A stretch of 64,000 nucleotides of DNA from Alentia gelatinosa (taxonomy: Eukaryota; Annelida; Polychaeta; Phyllodocida; Polynoidae). Below the pieces are notes generated by a model, which was not told the DNA's origin, searched no databases, and saw nothing but the letters and a program-made list of their open reading frames with translations. Below are positions 50,807 to 62,020 of this stretch, in pieces (position 1 is the stretch's first letter; every line of letters begins with the position of its first letter). Made by a program: the position numbers and the translations under genes. The stretch lies in the NCBI GenBank assembly GCA_950022655.1, contig OX465582.1:92890704-92954703 (forward strand). The letters are read 5' to 3'.

Positions 50807-53695
50807 CTAGTTCTCTACAGGCATTGTATGTACCACCTCCTTTATTTTCATTTTGAATTTATCTATCCTATCAATCGATTGTATTTCTGGCGCTAGAGTA
50901 TCCCATAGTAATCCACCCACATAAAGAGGTGATTTCCTGTACTTTTCAGTCCTAGGCCTCTTTATTTTTAATCTTATTTTATTCTGACTTCGTGTTCTGT
51001 CATTTCCATCTGTAAAAACATTTTTGTTGTATCTACTCCACCATCTTACAAGTGTCATTAGGTGGCCTGCTCTCCTAATTGCTAAAGGCCTCACCTTACA
51101 TAGTCTCATAACCTCTTCCATGTGCATGTCTGTTGGTTTCTTTATCTTTAGTGCTACTCTTAGAGCTTTATTAAACAATAGTTGTAATTTATTTCGTAAA
51201 GTCTTGTTTATACAGTAATACACATGATCGGAATACTCAACTACTGATAATAGCATGTGCTTAACAATTTTTATACTTGCCTCGGTGTTAAGGTACTTTC
51301 TTATCTTTCTTAATTTGAATAATTTCATATTTAATTCCCTGGTTACCTTTTCTACCTGTTTTTTAAAATTCATTCTTTCATCTAGGATCACCCCCAGATA
51401 TTTGTAGCTTTGTACAGATAAGATACTTTCGTCGCCATATTTCACAGCTTTAGTTCTATCAATCCTGTTGTTATTACTTACCCACATAATTTTAGTTTTT
51501 TTCGTATTTAATTTCATCAAATTCTTGTTAGTCCATGCAATTATATTTCTTAGTTCTTCTTCAACACGAAAGAACACTTCCTGCTGCGTATCTCCTGTTA
51601 CTATCAGTGCTACATCGTCCGCATAAATAACTACTTTCGAGAAATGTAGTACATCAGGTAAACAGTTAATAAACAGTATAAATAACAATGGCCCCAGGAC
51701 CGAACCTTGGGGCACTCCATAACTAATTGGTTGTTCTGAAGAAAAGGTATCATTAACTTTCAAAATTGTAGTTCTATTTATTAGGTAATTTTGTATGACA
51801 TTTATTAAATTTCCATTTATGTGTAGGTTTACCAATTTTTCAACTAATAAGGAATGATTGACGCTATCAAATGCTTTGGAGAAGTCTATGAATAATATGG
51901 CTATTGTTTTCTTACTGTCTAGTCCAAGTAAAACTTCATTAATTAATGTAAAAATAGCTTGGCTTGTGGATCTTCCAGGTAAGAAACCAAACTGCTCTTC
52001 AACAAGTACATTTCTAGTATATAGTTCATTTAACAAATATTTATGTAAGATCTTTTCGATAACTTTTGATAACATAGGCAAAACCGTAATCGGCCTCCAG
52101 TTTCCGTATAACTTTAGGTCACCGTCTTTCGGTAGTGGCGTAATCTTTCCCATTTTTAGAATATCTGGAAAATAATTATTTGCCAAGACTTTGTTTATAA
52201 CCGCTACTAACAAGTTAGGCTCAACTAATATAAGTTTCCTAAGTATTCCTGTTTTTACTAACTCTATGCCAGTACTTTTTTCACCATCCAATTTTCTCAG
52301 GATCTTAGTTACCTCTTCTCCATCTGTCTTCATCAGTTGGTAATGTTCATGCAGTTCATTTACGTCGTTGTCTTCTATACTTTCATTACCTGGTTTCGGA
52401 TTCTGTAGCTCATCAGGTTCTTTTGCTTGCCGTACTACCGCTGCTTCTTCCATTACTGGTTCGCCTATCTTTGAAAAGAACACGTTCATATCATCCGCAA
52501 CTTCCTTCCTAGTCATATTATCCATTTCCGGAAATACTTTCTGTTCTCCATCTGTTGGGTTCCATGTTTGCTGTAATACCCTCCAAAATTTTTTTGGGTT
52601 ATCTCTATTATTTTGTAGATTTCTATTTATTAGTTCACTTTTCATATTCCTCAATCCATTTGTTATTTCCCTCCTCAACCTTCTAATTTTTTTAAGTGTG
52701 TCTATGCTATGTTCTCTACTGTAAGACGTTATAAGTTTAGCTCTTAATTCTATTTTATTTGATAGTTTCCTAGAAATCACCATTCCCTGATGTGTCCTTA
52801 CTTCTTTTGTATTTATTGGGTAATTTTCACTTATATTTTTGGTTATATACCTTATGTAATTCTCACACTCCTCCGTGCCTTCTATTAATCTTCCCATATT
52901 ATATCCATTAAAGAAATTGTTGAGTTCATCCTCTGTTATCTTGTTAATATTTCTAAATTTAATAATTTTCCTTACTGATTTATCTCTTTTCTTTTTTCGT
53001 ATTCCAAAAATCATTACATGATCCGATAAAAAGTAGTTTATGTTGCCCGATTCTATGATATATTTGGAGTTAGTGTAAATATGATCTATTGTGCTTGATC
53101 CATTACCATATAAAAAAGTTTGATGTGTTTTCAATTGCTCTAACATATTATCACTTAAAAACTCCCTCATACGTTTATATTTATTACAAGTTAAAGCTAA
53201 GCTATTTACGTTCATATCGCCTAGAATCCATATCTCATGATTTTTGAATTCGTTATCTTGAATTATTGTGCTAAGTGTTTCATAAAAGAGGTCTATTTCC
53301 TTTCCAGGTGGTCTATAGATTGACATAATTAACATTTTCTTGTGATTGGGTTGTTCCATAGTTATTATCAGACTTTCTATTATTTCGTTTGAATAAGTAT
53401 ATCTATCTATAACTGTTACGTATGGTATGTACCTATTGTTGACATATATCGCCACGCCTCCTCCTATTTTATCATAACCATAGTTCCGATCTGTTCTAAA
53501 TATAGTCATGTTTTTTAGGTTTAGCATATTTTTGGCATATTTATTAGTTAACCATGTTTCCGTTATCGTGAGAAAGTCTATATCCTGAAAGATATAATTG
53601 AGCTCATCTAATTTAGCGTACAGACTTCTGATATTTACGGTAAGTAACTTTAATCCTTTTAGTAGTTGCAGTTCGTTGGGCTTATAGTATACCAT
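50807..53695 (-). CDS. LINE D ORF3p: APE-like endonuclease and reverse transcriptase
   Basis: An intact frame of about 962 codons from the ATG at 53695. Endonuclease motifs: LLTVNIRSLYAK, TITETWLTNK (Glu), MSIYRPPGKE, WILGDMNVNS, STIDHIYTNS and FLSDHVMIFG. RT motifs: NWRPITVLPMLSKVIEKIL, EQFGFLPGRSTSQAIF, LFIDFSKAFDSVNHSLLVEK (catalytic Asp), YGVPQGSVLGPLLFILFIN, VVIYADDVALIV (catalytic Asp pair), SYKYLGVILDERMNFKKQ, and C-terminal KIKRPRTEKYRKSPLYVGGL. No internal stop. The protein should be capable of target-primed reverse transcription if expressed. Confidence 0.92.
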   Translation of the reverse strand: MVYYKPNELQLLKGLKLLTVNIRSLYAKLDELNYIFQDIDFLTITETWLTNKYAKNMLNLKNMTIFRTDRNYGYDKIGGGVAIYVNNRYIPYVTVIDRYTYSNEIIESLIITMEQPNHKKMLIMSIYRPPGKEIDLFYETLSTIIQDNEFKNHEIWILGDMNVNSLALTCNKYKRMREFLSDNMLEQLKTHQTFLYGNGSSTIDHIYTNSKYIIESGNINYFLSDHVMIFGIRKKKRDKSVRKIIKFRNINKITEDELNNFFNGYNMGRLIEGTEECENYIRYITKNISENYPINTKEVRTHQGMVISRKLSNKIELRAKLITSYSREHSIDTLKKIRRLRREITNGLRNMKSELINRNLQNNRDNPKKFWRVLQQTWNPTDGEQKVFPEMDNMTRKEVADDMNVFFSKIGEPVMEEAAVVRQAKEPDELQNPKPGNESIEDNDVNELHEHYQLMKTDGEEVTKILRKLDGEKSTGIELVKTGILRKLILVEPNLLVAVINKVLANNYFPDILKMGKITPLPKDGDLKLYGNWRPITVLPMLSKVIEKILHKYLLNELYTRNVLVEEQFGFLPGRSTSQAIFTLINEVLLGLDSKKTIAILFIDFSKAFDSVNHSLLVEKLVNLHINGNLINVIQNYLINRTTILKVNDTFSSEQPISYGVPQGSVLGPLLFILFINCLPDVLHFSKVVIYADDVALIVTGDTQQEVFFRVEEELRNIIAWTNKNLMKLNTKKTKIMWVSNNNRIDRTKAVKYGDESILSVQSYKYLGVILDERMNFKKQVEKVTRELNMKLFKLRKIRKYLNTEASIKIVKHMLLSVVEYSDHVYYCINKTLRNKLQLLFNKALRVALKIKKPTDMHMEEVMRLCKVRPLAIRRAGHLMTLVRWWSRYNKNVFTDGNDRTRSQNKIRLKIKRPRTEKYRKSPLYVGGLLWDTLAPEIQSIDRIDKFKMKIKEVVHTMPVEN

Positions 53696-54135
53696 TTGAT
53701 ACCAGATCACACAATCTCATCTTATTAAGAATCTGCATCCGATTGTAATTAACATATTTGGTTTTTGTTATGCACTTACAGTTCTCCAACATAGACACAA
53801 ACAGTAATACATTTAACAAGTTACATATTAACAACATACACCCTACACCAAACGACATGCCCATACGTGTGAAGACACAATTGCATATATTAATAAAATA
53901 TACACAATTGAGCCCCTGACAAAGGAAATACTCTTCAGAAGGCATAGTTACAAGTGTGCAGGTAAACAGAAGTGACATGGAAAAACAACAACAACAGAAA
54001 GTATATCATACCCCCCAAGGCAGCGGCAAGAACTCTTGGAAATAAAGTATTTTGTTTCATTTATTTAATTCTTCATTATCATATCTATATATATTATTTT
54101 CTCTCAGTCGGAAAAGATAAGCGATTCTTATATTT

Positions 54136-54252
54136 AGATCTCATGATCTCCTATTTGCTTAGTCACTGATCTCATGTTCAAGTATCCAAGCAAGTTTATA
54201 CGATAGGTTTGATTTATATTTTCGCCAATAGGATTACTGATCTCATGTTCAG
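54136..54252 (-). repeat. Three GATC-type near-palindromes in the ORF2-ORF3 spacer of LINE D
   Basis: On the minus strand TGAACATGAGATCA occurs at 54239-54252 and 54167-54180, and AGATCATGAGATCT at 54136-54149. The shared core is GATC-ATGA-GATC, with one arm altered in two copies. The layout and position match the GATC-GGTA-GATC array of LINE C, although the flanks differ. Confidence 0.7.
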
Positions 54253-54382
54253 TTCGCAGATTTATATTTCATACTTCGTTTCATGTCCATTTTCCTCTCG
54301 ATATAATTATCGCATCAATATACTAATTAGTTAGTTACTCATGCCTCTTCATAGTCTTTCGCTATTCTTCTTTAGCACTTAG

Positions 54383-55051
54383 TTATCCATGTCGTCCCTG
54401 TAGCTTGTTTTTTGTTATACAGAGGCTTAATTGCGCAGCTATTTTCTTCAAAGTCTCGAAGTACGGATGCACACCATCGTATAACTTATGGTACATGTTC
54501 TTCATAGCTTTGTTTTTTACATTCAGGTGGATTGGTCTACCCAGATACGGTGTGTACAGGTTGTAGTCCATATTTGTTCTTGTCATCGCTTGGTTAACTG
54601 CTTTTATTATAGCCTCTAGTTTCGATTGATCCGTGTGGACTCCCGTTCTATTATTGTTTGCGGTTTGTAGATCCATACCATAAATAGACCCAATGATCAC
54701 AGCACAGTCTCCGTCCATTGCGTTTACCGCCAGCCTAAGTAGTTCATATTGTTCAATTACGCTGAGTGTTATATTCCTTTCACTACCTTCTCTGACAGAT
54801 ATACGTGTTGGATTCGTTTTCTTTACAGTAATAGAGTTTGTACCACCTACTATATATGCTGCCTCATAGCGTTGTCCACGTATTCTTGCCCTGCGTATTT
54901 CGTCCACGGCCGCATTTGCGAGTTGTTGTATTATGGCACCCGATTTGTAGATCACCTTGCAGTCAGCACCACGTTCATGGTCCAGTAACCTTTGGAGTCC
55001 CCGCGCCCTCGAGTCTCCTACAATTAAGTATATAGGACTTACGTTGTTCAT
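54383..55051 (-). CDS. LINE D ORF2p: SGNH-hydrolase-like protein
   Basis: 222 codons from an ATG. SGNH blocks are intact: YLIVGDSRARGLQRL (block I), AYIVGGTNSITV (block III) and YDGVHPYFETL (block V). Alignable with LINE C ORF2 along its length by eye, including the RARG/RARH and DLQT patches, but clearly diverged. It lies 143 bases downstream of ORF1. A conserved stand-alone hydrolase in two diverged LINEs implies selection for its activity. Confidence 0.85.
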   Translation of the reverse strand: MNNVSPIYLIVGDSRARGLQRLLDHERGADCKVIYKSGAIIQQLANAAVDEIRRARIRGQRYEAAYIVGGTNSITVKKTNPTRISVREGSERNITLSVIEQYELLRLAVNAMDGDCAVIIGSIYGMDLQTANNNRTGVHTDQSKLEAIIKAVNQAMTRTNMDYNLYTPYLGRPIHLNVKNKAMKNMYHKLYDGVHPYFETLKKIAAQLSLCITKNKLQGRHG

Positions 55052-55194
55052 TTTTTGTTTCTCAGGTCGCCTCTCTTTTTTTTTTTTTTGTATCCACCGT
55101 TCTTTAACTATTTTGTGTTCTTCACGCTTGGGCTAGACCTTCTTGTCTGTGTTCTCAATAGTTTTCAACATGGCGTCTTTCTGTCATGCGCATT

Positions 55195-56139
55195 TTATAC
55201 TGGGGTCTCCTGGCGTGGATCACCTGCACCATTTAACATGTTCCCTATTTGCCGCGCATTTAATTCCATAGTATTTGTTTCTCTCCGGATGTCTTCCCTT
55301 ATATGCAACAGTAACCTTCCAAGGCGATTTTCTCCAGGGTATCTACCCGCATCATATTCCAGTGAATCAATATTTAAACCTCCTCCCCAGTATTTGTTTG
55401 TGGTACCTTCTACCAGGTTCTTTGGGTGCGTTGAGAGTAGTTTACCTTGTATCTCAGGATTCTGTCGAAATTTCCTTTGTAAGATAAATTCCATGACCTC
55501 CTGCTTAGACTTGATCCATTGAAAGTTCTCTTCACAGTCATCCGCTATCCTCTTTGCTTGTAATGGGCTGGTTGCATCCTGGACCTTTAAGACTAAATCC
55601 GGTCTATCGTTGATTCGACATTTTTCCGCTTGGTAGCATTGTTCTGCGGACAAATACGTCTTTCCATTGTATTTTACATGTACATCGCTAAAGTTACTCA
55701 TGAACGCATTTGTTCCTTTAAACACTAACCCTGCTTTTGTTAGCCTAGTGCCTGGGTAGTCCCATTGCGTCTGGGTATTTTCAGCCTGCCTCGTTTCACT
55801 GCCCTGCGTCGCCTCGCCACTCCCGTTAGGCACAGTTACTTTAGTTGTGGCCACTGCAGCAGTAGTTGGTAAGTGAGCTCGTGCTTCATTTGTATTATTT
55901 TCTGTTTTTCCCTTGACTTTTTTCTTCTCATTTTCTTCATTTTCCCGTTCTTGGACTGTATCTATTTCCATGCTTGTTTCTGTGTCATCCTTTTTACTAT
56001 TTTCCGTTTCTCTCACTTCTTCCCTTTCTATGCTGTCCAAAATCATTTCCTTATCGATTTCTCTTCTTTCAACCGTTACGTCCCTTAGGTAACTGATATC
56101 CCTTCTCCTGCTCATATCGCTACGCTGTTCCTCTTGCAT
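55195..56139 (-). CDS. LINE D ORF1p (5'-truncated) with C-terminal NADAR domain
   Basis: 314 codons from the first ATG; the frame is open for about 30 more codons upstream (ISGTWYNARYCENIPREYIP), so the real N-terminus is lost. Residues 1-75 are highly charged and acidic, then a Ser/Thr/Gln linker, then NADAR at about 137-290: GLVFKGTNAFMSNF, YLSAEQCYQAEKC, FILQRKFRQNPEIQGKL, NLVEGTTNKYWGGGL and NRLGRLLLHIREDI. The key Glu (SAEQ), Trp-Gly and LVE motifs are kept. The RRM-like region seen in LINE C is not visible here and is probably in the missing part. Confidence 0.85.
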   Translation of the reverse strand: MQEEQRSDMSRRRDISYLRDVTVERREIDKEMILDSIEREEVRETENSKKDDTETSMEIDTVQERENEENEKKKVKGKTENNTNEARAHLPTTAAVATTKVTVPNGSGEATQGSETRQAENTQTQWDYPGTRLTKAGLVFKGTNAFMSNFSDVHVKYNGKTYLSAEQCYQAEKCRINDRPDLVLKVQDATSPLQAKRIADDCEENFQWIKSKQEVMEFILQRKFRQNPEIQGKLLSTHPKNLVEGTTNKYWGGGLNIDSLEYDAGRYPGENRLGRLLLHIREDIRRETNTMELNARQIGNMLNGAGDPRQETPV

Positions 56140-56235
56140 CCAGGGGATGTATTCTCTCGGAATATTTTCACAATATCTCGCATTATACCATGTACCTGAA
56201 ATGCAAACTTCTTCTTGCTTAACTATTGCTGTCTA

Positions 56236-57583
56236 TGGGAAAATGTAATGACTTTGTTGCTAAATGACACTGATGTTCTATTGCTTCAATTCTATTATAT
56301 CTTCAAATAATTATGGGTTATTATAGTAAGGAACATGTACATGGGAAATACTAAATAAAATACAATGTAACCATGCTAGTTTCTATGGGAAGGCCACCAG
56401 AAGAAGGTAATTGCTTATCTATTGGTGTCCAAGGGAAGTCAGTTTTAGTGAGTGGTTAATTGCCTCTAATCTAAATTTATATATACTACAAAATAACAAA
56501 AAAAGAAGTAACATATAATAGACCACTATGGCCTTGTTTCTTTAACTGGATTACCGAGGATGGAAAGAATGTGTTTTGAATGTATGATTGTTACATCCGA
56601 CAGAAATAAAGATTTGCTAAAAAAAAAAAAGAAGAAGAAGAGAGAAGACCGTCTTAAATAGAAGCAGCCACTGCAAAGAAGATCACGAAGCATCGCTCGG
56701 CTGAGAATTTGGCGAGTTGGAACATCCCCTTCAGAGAAACCTTTACCGATTGGGCCAACCCTTTGATGCTAGTCGGCGTCTCGCCTAACTATTTCTCCTT
56801 GATCGTTAAACTGGCCCCTGTTTCAGCATATGTTATGCATTCCGTATTTTGCAAAATGAACGACCCTCAAAGGTGAGATGCTTAAAACCTTATACTGTTA
56901 TTTTAAGTGGATCAAAGGTTATCACACTTTCCCATATATTGTAGTGAGAATTACTGTGATGGTTTCTAAGCTGCAGTTCTCTTTCTTGCTAAGTGTCACT
57001 TGCGTTTGATGGCGCATATTGTAATGGGCATACTTACTGTGAACTCCCACCTCGGCACCCTCAGTCCATTGTTGTCATTACTGGTGTGTTAGTCCCATTC
57101 CCACAGGCACCAACATCAATCCCTTCAAAGAAGTCTTAGAAGAGGAGTGAGACAAAGGCTTCAGAACTTCAAATATGCCCCCTTTAAGAGTACTTAACTG
57201 AGATGTGGCATGAACAAAAACAAAATTTCCCAAACTTTGTCTCGCATTAGACTACTTGTGGATCAAAGTTACCTATACATCAACTGAAAGGCATTATTAC
57301 TATCCATGAGATTTGCTAAAGGTGTATGGAATTGTTCTTTGTCAAGGTCTAGTTCATTAGGGCCATAGTCCCGTCCTCTATCCAGGCCTTAAATCGGGTA
57401 GATAACCAATTGGAAACCTTGTACTGACCTTGTGTTAACTATATAAAGGCATATCCTACAATTCACGGTGGCGCCACTTGGTGATTTTACATATTGTCAC
57501 TTATTATACCCTAAATCAAAAGAAGAAATCACCACAACTTCGCACAATAACTAATGTGTTATTTGGTTTTGCTATATGGACCA
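56236..57583. other. No gene; retroposon-like tail near 56500-56640
   Basis: GACAGAAATAAAGATTTGCT followed by an A-rich tract with GAAGAAGAAG at about 56600-56640 looks like a short retroposed tail on the plus strand. CATGCTAGTTTCTATGGGAA at 56370 resembles sequence near 50527 on the other side of LINE D. Confidence 0.4.
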
Positions 57584-57958
57584 GGGACCTGTTTCAGTAG
57601 TTTTATGACATGTCTAGATGGCGTCTGTGACACCATACGGACAGATCAACACAAGTTGCGGCACTTAGGACAAGACAGACCCCAAACATGGTGCATCCGG
57701 TTTCAAAAGTATTTGATGATTTCACTCACTTCCCTAGGCATGAAGAAAAGACACTTTAACATGGGCAAGGGACATATATAACCTAAAATCATACCAAAGA
57801 TGAAGAGAATTGGCCACTCCAATCCGCTGATATTTGACATCAACCGTGACATGCGATTTGAAACCAAACAACAAAATTTCCCGCTATTGCTTGCACTGTT
57901 GGTGCCGCTGTTGATGTCTGTCTAGGCATAATGTCACAAAACTACTGAAACAGGTCCC
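57584..57958. mobile_element. MITE family C, copy 3
   Basis: Ends GGGACCTGTTTCAGTAGTTT and AAACTACTGAAACAGGTCCC, with TCTAGATGGCGTCTGTGACA inside. It is longer (375 bp) than copy 2, with an inner insertion or retained interior. Confidence 0.8.
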
Positions 57959-60900
57959 TGGTGTCCGTACAGTATTTGCTTTCTATGTTATTTTAATGTT
58001 ATATGATAAAATGGTGGATATATACAATATAAGTATGGCAGAGGTAAAATATAAGTTAATCCTATATACCTATAACGAAGATTCTATGGCTACATACCTC
58101 TGCTGGGGGTGTAGAAACGTTTACTGCCCAAGGCTGACGTTTACTAGCCGAAGTTAACATTTACTACCCAAGGACTTCATATAATCAAAAGTGACGATCG
58201 TTAAATAAAAAAATAGCGGACAGTACCGAATCAGGATCCAAGATGGTTTAAGTACTCCTATGTACTAGCATAAGGTATGTAACAACTAAGTATACAGGTA
58301 TTAGATATTGGACAATAATTCTAAAGAGTTTAAATAGGAATAATAACCAAGGCAGCAATTGCAATGATTTAGAAGCCTTCAAAATATATGCATAGGTAAA
58401 CAAAATTGATGCAGCTATGACGTCGCCGTGGTGTTGTTGCATAGCAACCTGCATAGCAATGGGCTGGAAACAGGCAGGATGAAAATATACACGTTGGCGT
58501 TACTCGATAAGGTTGGACAAGGCTTCATGCTTGATTGGGGGGTAAAGAAATTGCCATTTCTATAGACCAGAACATATTCTAGTCTAACTTCTTCAACTGG
58601 CATGTAGTATGTGATATATATTTACCCACTTGCATTCATGAATTAATGAATATATCAGGGACGAACCAGTCACCACTTCATTACCTGATAAAAAGTTCGC
58701 TAGAAATGTCTTCATACAAACATAGACATAAATTACCATCATTATTCATAGACATATACATTCCCCATATGAAGTATACATGTCCCCCAGTCTCTTTGAA
58801 GGCTAGGGTTATGTATTTCACCAGAAGGTTGTGATAGCTCACTCAATGCTATAATGTCCCATTCAGTTCGCCCTTTGAGGCATCACACAGGGTCAATTCA
58901 TCCTGCTACATATCAGCTACAAGCATGCCTGGCGATGAAAAAAATATTTAAAAAAAAACAACCCACAAATTAATGAGTCTCATCTTTGCAATCCTCCGAA
59001 GAGCAATATGGCGGACGGGTCAGCAGTTCGGCTGCCGCTCACCAGGGGTGAGTGTTGTGGTAGAGGCTGGGAGAAGCTTAATGGATGGGAAGTGGGTCCT
59101 GAAGAGACGGATAGCTTCCTATAAGAGTCCCCCTGTGTGTGCAGGTCTTTTTTTCAGTGGCTATAGCTGCAGGGTGCACATGGCAAGCTTAGCCCCCCTC
59201 CCAATGGGCTCATGCTTCAATGTACCAGCTTGTTGCACTCCACAGGTTTAAAGTGGCCTGCACCGCTCACTGCTGTCGGCTTCCAGCCCTTATCGAGCTC
59301 ATCTTCTTCAATTATCGCCCACCTTTCCACTTCCGGTCTGCCCTAACATCGCCCACCCATCCAGTTCAATAACAGCACCGACTGCGGAGTCCACCTGTAT
59401 GAAACTTATGATCCAGCTTTGTTTTCCTCGATTCGTGTTTATAGATCCTTGCCTATTGTTTCCTGACATTTAATTATATATTAGCAGCCAGCTATTACAG
59501 AGACTCCATAGGAAATATATAAAGTATCTGGCATTCGCTACCTGGATATTCTGGCATGTCAGAATCTCCGGAAGATGATTCCGGAAAAGAATGTTCCTAT
59601 GCCAAAATTTCAGTTTGGAAGTCGGAAACCATATCATTGTCCATTTGAGATTATATTGAAATTTATCATTCATAATAATGAATGTGTTACCTCGAAAATC
59701 TATATCGATAGAAACAAATGAACGTTTTGTTCACATAGTAAATAGGGTAAGTTGGACCTGTATGAAGTGCGTAGGTTTACACCGAATTATCTCACCTGTA
59801 ATCCATGTTATCAAACTATGCAATATTTGTTTACATATTGGATGCTATCCCTATGTCTTTTTATGATTACAAATTATTGGTTCCACCCAACTACCAATCT
59901 ATTCCGAAACCTGTCGAAATGGAGATCGAGCAGGATTGGAAAAAAATGAAAAAGAAAATTATATCAGCATGGCCAATTGTGCCAATTTTACTCTGACAGA
60001 TTTGGGCTCTAATGGGATTTAGCGTTTGATTACATTCACACCTCGACCCGAACCACCACACAGCTGGGACTAGCCTGGAAGCCTGGCCTACTCACATTAT
60101 AGGCCAGGTAACGGGTTGCATTGGTGCACTATGGGTAACGCCTCAATTTTTCTGTTGCATTGTGGGATTGCGCCACTGAGACTGCATTCTCGTGACATCA
60201 TTCTACCTCAGAGTATCTATTTTTACTCTGTGATTCTACCCATCCAGAGAGGGCTTTCCCTACACTCTAGTGCAAAATATGGGACTGGTTTTAGCCGTGT
60301 CAGCGAACATACCAATTTTCCAGTCACAGCTCAACTCTAAAACATGTACATTATTACACATATTATCAACTTTCTTTTATTTTGCTTGTTTACATCTTAA
60401 AACATTCAGCAGACTTGCTTCACCCATAGAGCTGTAACTTGACAGCTCTATGCTACACCATAACGTGAATGCGGTGTTTCGCAGAAATTTTAATGTTTGG
60501 CAACAAAATGTCAAATGATACCAGGGAAATCCTGATAATGACATCAGGCCTAATGTGGTCTATTGGCAGGAGAGCTGGCGTGACTGACAGTTCAAGGTTG
60601 TGCTCGAGTGTTACGTAGGAACCCGTTACCAGTCCCTTATTTCATTTGGGCAGGTAAGCAGTCTGAGCAGGATCTAGTGCCCCGCGTCCTGTAGTGAAGA
60701 GCAAACACACCACTCGACGGACCGGACCCCTACGGTAGCTAGTTGTTTGAAAATGGCCTAGTCTGATATTCTCAATAACAATGTGTGGTTGCACTACAAC
60801 CCCTTGTTCTGATACCCTCTGCAAATAATGATCAACACCACAAGATGTCAGCCCAGTTTTAACCATGATGCTATCTGTATTTGATTAAAGAACATATTAA

Positions 60901-61469
60901 TCATTCCCTATCTTATCCAATATATTCTCCTGAATGTGCTTCAATGCTATCACATCGAAAGAATTATGGGTATCTCATGAATATATTGATACTATATCCG
61001 ATATTACGTAAGCAACGCTTTTCCACTTTCGTAAAGATGAATTTGCTATCCGATTATAGCCAACGATACCACAAAAACAGAAGCAACGACCCTCAGTAGA
61101 ACAGTGATGAGGTACATGCTAAAGTCTCAAGGGTCGCAGGATCAATTGCAAAGAAAGCAGTGGACAATCTATAATTGTCATACTGTGAATGGAAATAATA
61201 GAGGATAACTTGTTTTGGTTGAAAAATTCCAGTTACGTGGCTTGATGCTAGGTTAGTTAGGATGCTTAAAGTTATTTACCTGTGCTTCTGAATCCCTGTA
61301 TTCATTATGCACCTATTACAAAGCGTCCATAGAAAACACATAGGGAGTGTGTATCATCATACCCGGAGCATAAAGATATGTTGTATGCTCCTGGATGCAA
61401 AAGCTGTCACATACTGAAAAAAAGTGCATATGGGTGACAGACTGCATCCTTTGACCCTCACCTGCACGC
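57959..61469. other. No confirmed gene
   Basis: AT-rich DNA without a recognisable gene. GCAATATGGCGGACGGGTCA at about 59004 with a GGTGAGTG donor-like site 37 bases on could mimic a first exon, but nothing follows that supports it. At 58100-58165 the motif GTTTACT(G/A)(C/G)CC(A/G)AGG recurs three times. Confidence 0.3.
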
Positions 61470-61900
61470 TTTGGCTGACAGACTGCACCCTTTGGATAAA
61501 TAACGCAATCTGATTGGCCGAGAGGCCGGCAACAGAATTCTAGGTGCCAGATTCAAAAATGGCTGATCGCTTCACTTCGCGAGTTCTGAGGCTTCGTACA
61601 GAAATCACGGAGCGAGTTTGTGTGAAAATACATCAAACATCGAGGTCGAATACGGTAACGAACCACGTGATACACTTTAGATAGCTTAGATATGTGAGAA
61701 ATATCGATTTCGATACATTCACGGGTCGAGCTGACGACTCGTCGATGTCAACAAATGCAAAACCCCTGTGATACACTGCACCGCTCGAGTACAGCTGTCC
61801 GACGGCTCGATCAAGCGTAGCAGGGTGACCGTGCGTTAATTTATGCGGCGGTATAATGTATTCACACCTGCGCGGTGATCACTTCTGGTTGTCAACTTCC
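61470..61900 (+). promoter_or_regulatory. Promoter-like repeat module, copy 1
   Basis: ATCTGATTGGCCGAGAGGCC (inverted CCAAT box) lies 46 bases before AAAAATGGCTGATC, a YY1-like/start-like motif. CCACGTGATACACTTTAGAT follows. The same order with about 60-70 percent similarity by eye recurs at 62140-62560. It could be the promoter end of a transposable element or a duplicated host promoter. Confidence 0.45.
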
Positions 61901-62020
61901 GGCGTGTCTGCTAACATACACATCATCTTTGCGAGTTGTAAAATGTGACTTTGACATCGAATTACGGTCAGTTTTAGCAAATTAAGACCGAATTAAGGTA
62001 TATAATAATATGAAACCATA

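Larger units (their letters stand above)
50567..56235 (-). mobile_element. LINE D: three-ORF LINE with NADAR and SGNH ORFs
   Basis: On the minus strand: partial ORF1 (NADAR), ORF2 (SGNH), a 684-bp spacer with GATC-N4-GATC motifs, and an intact ORF3 (endonuclease-RT). The T run at 50571-50601 is the poly-A tail. The 5' end is truncated near 56235, since the ORF1 frame is open upstream of its first ATG and then meets a stop at the boundary. Short flanking similarity (GAAAATATAAGTG near 50554 and GAAAATGTAATGA near 56237) may be a decayed target duplication. Confidence 0.85.

Noticed and set aside
59008..59047. Possible first exon MADGSAVRLPLTRG with a GTGAGT donor
   Set aside because: No downstream exon or conserved protein could be linked, and short ATGGCGG motifs with nearby GTGAGT also occur in the repeat module near 62248.
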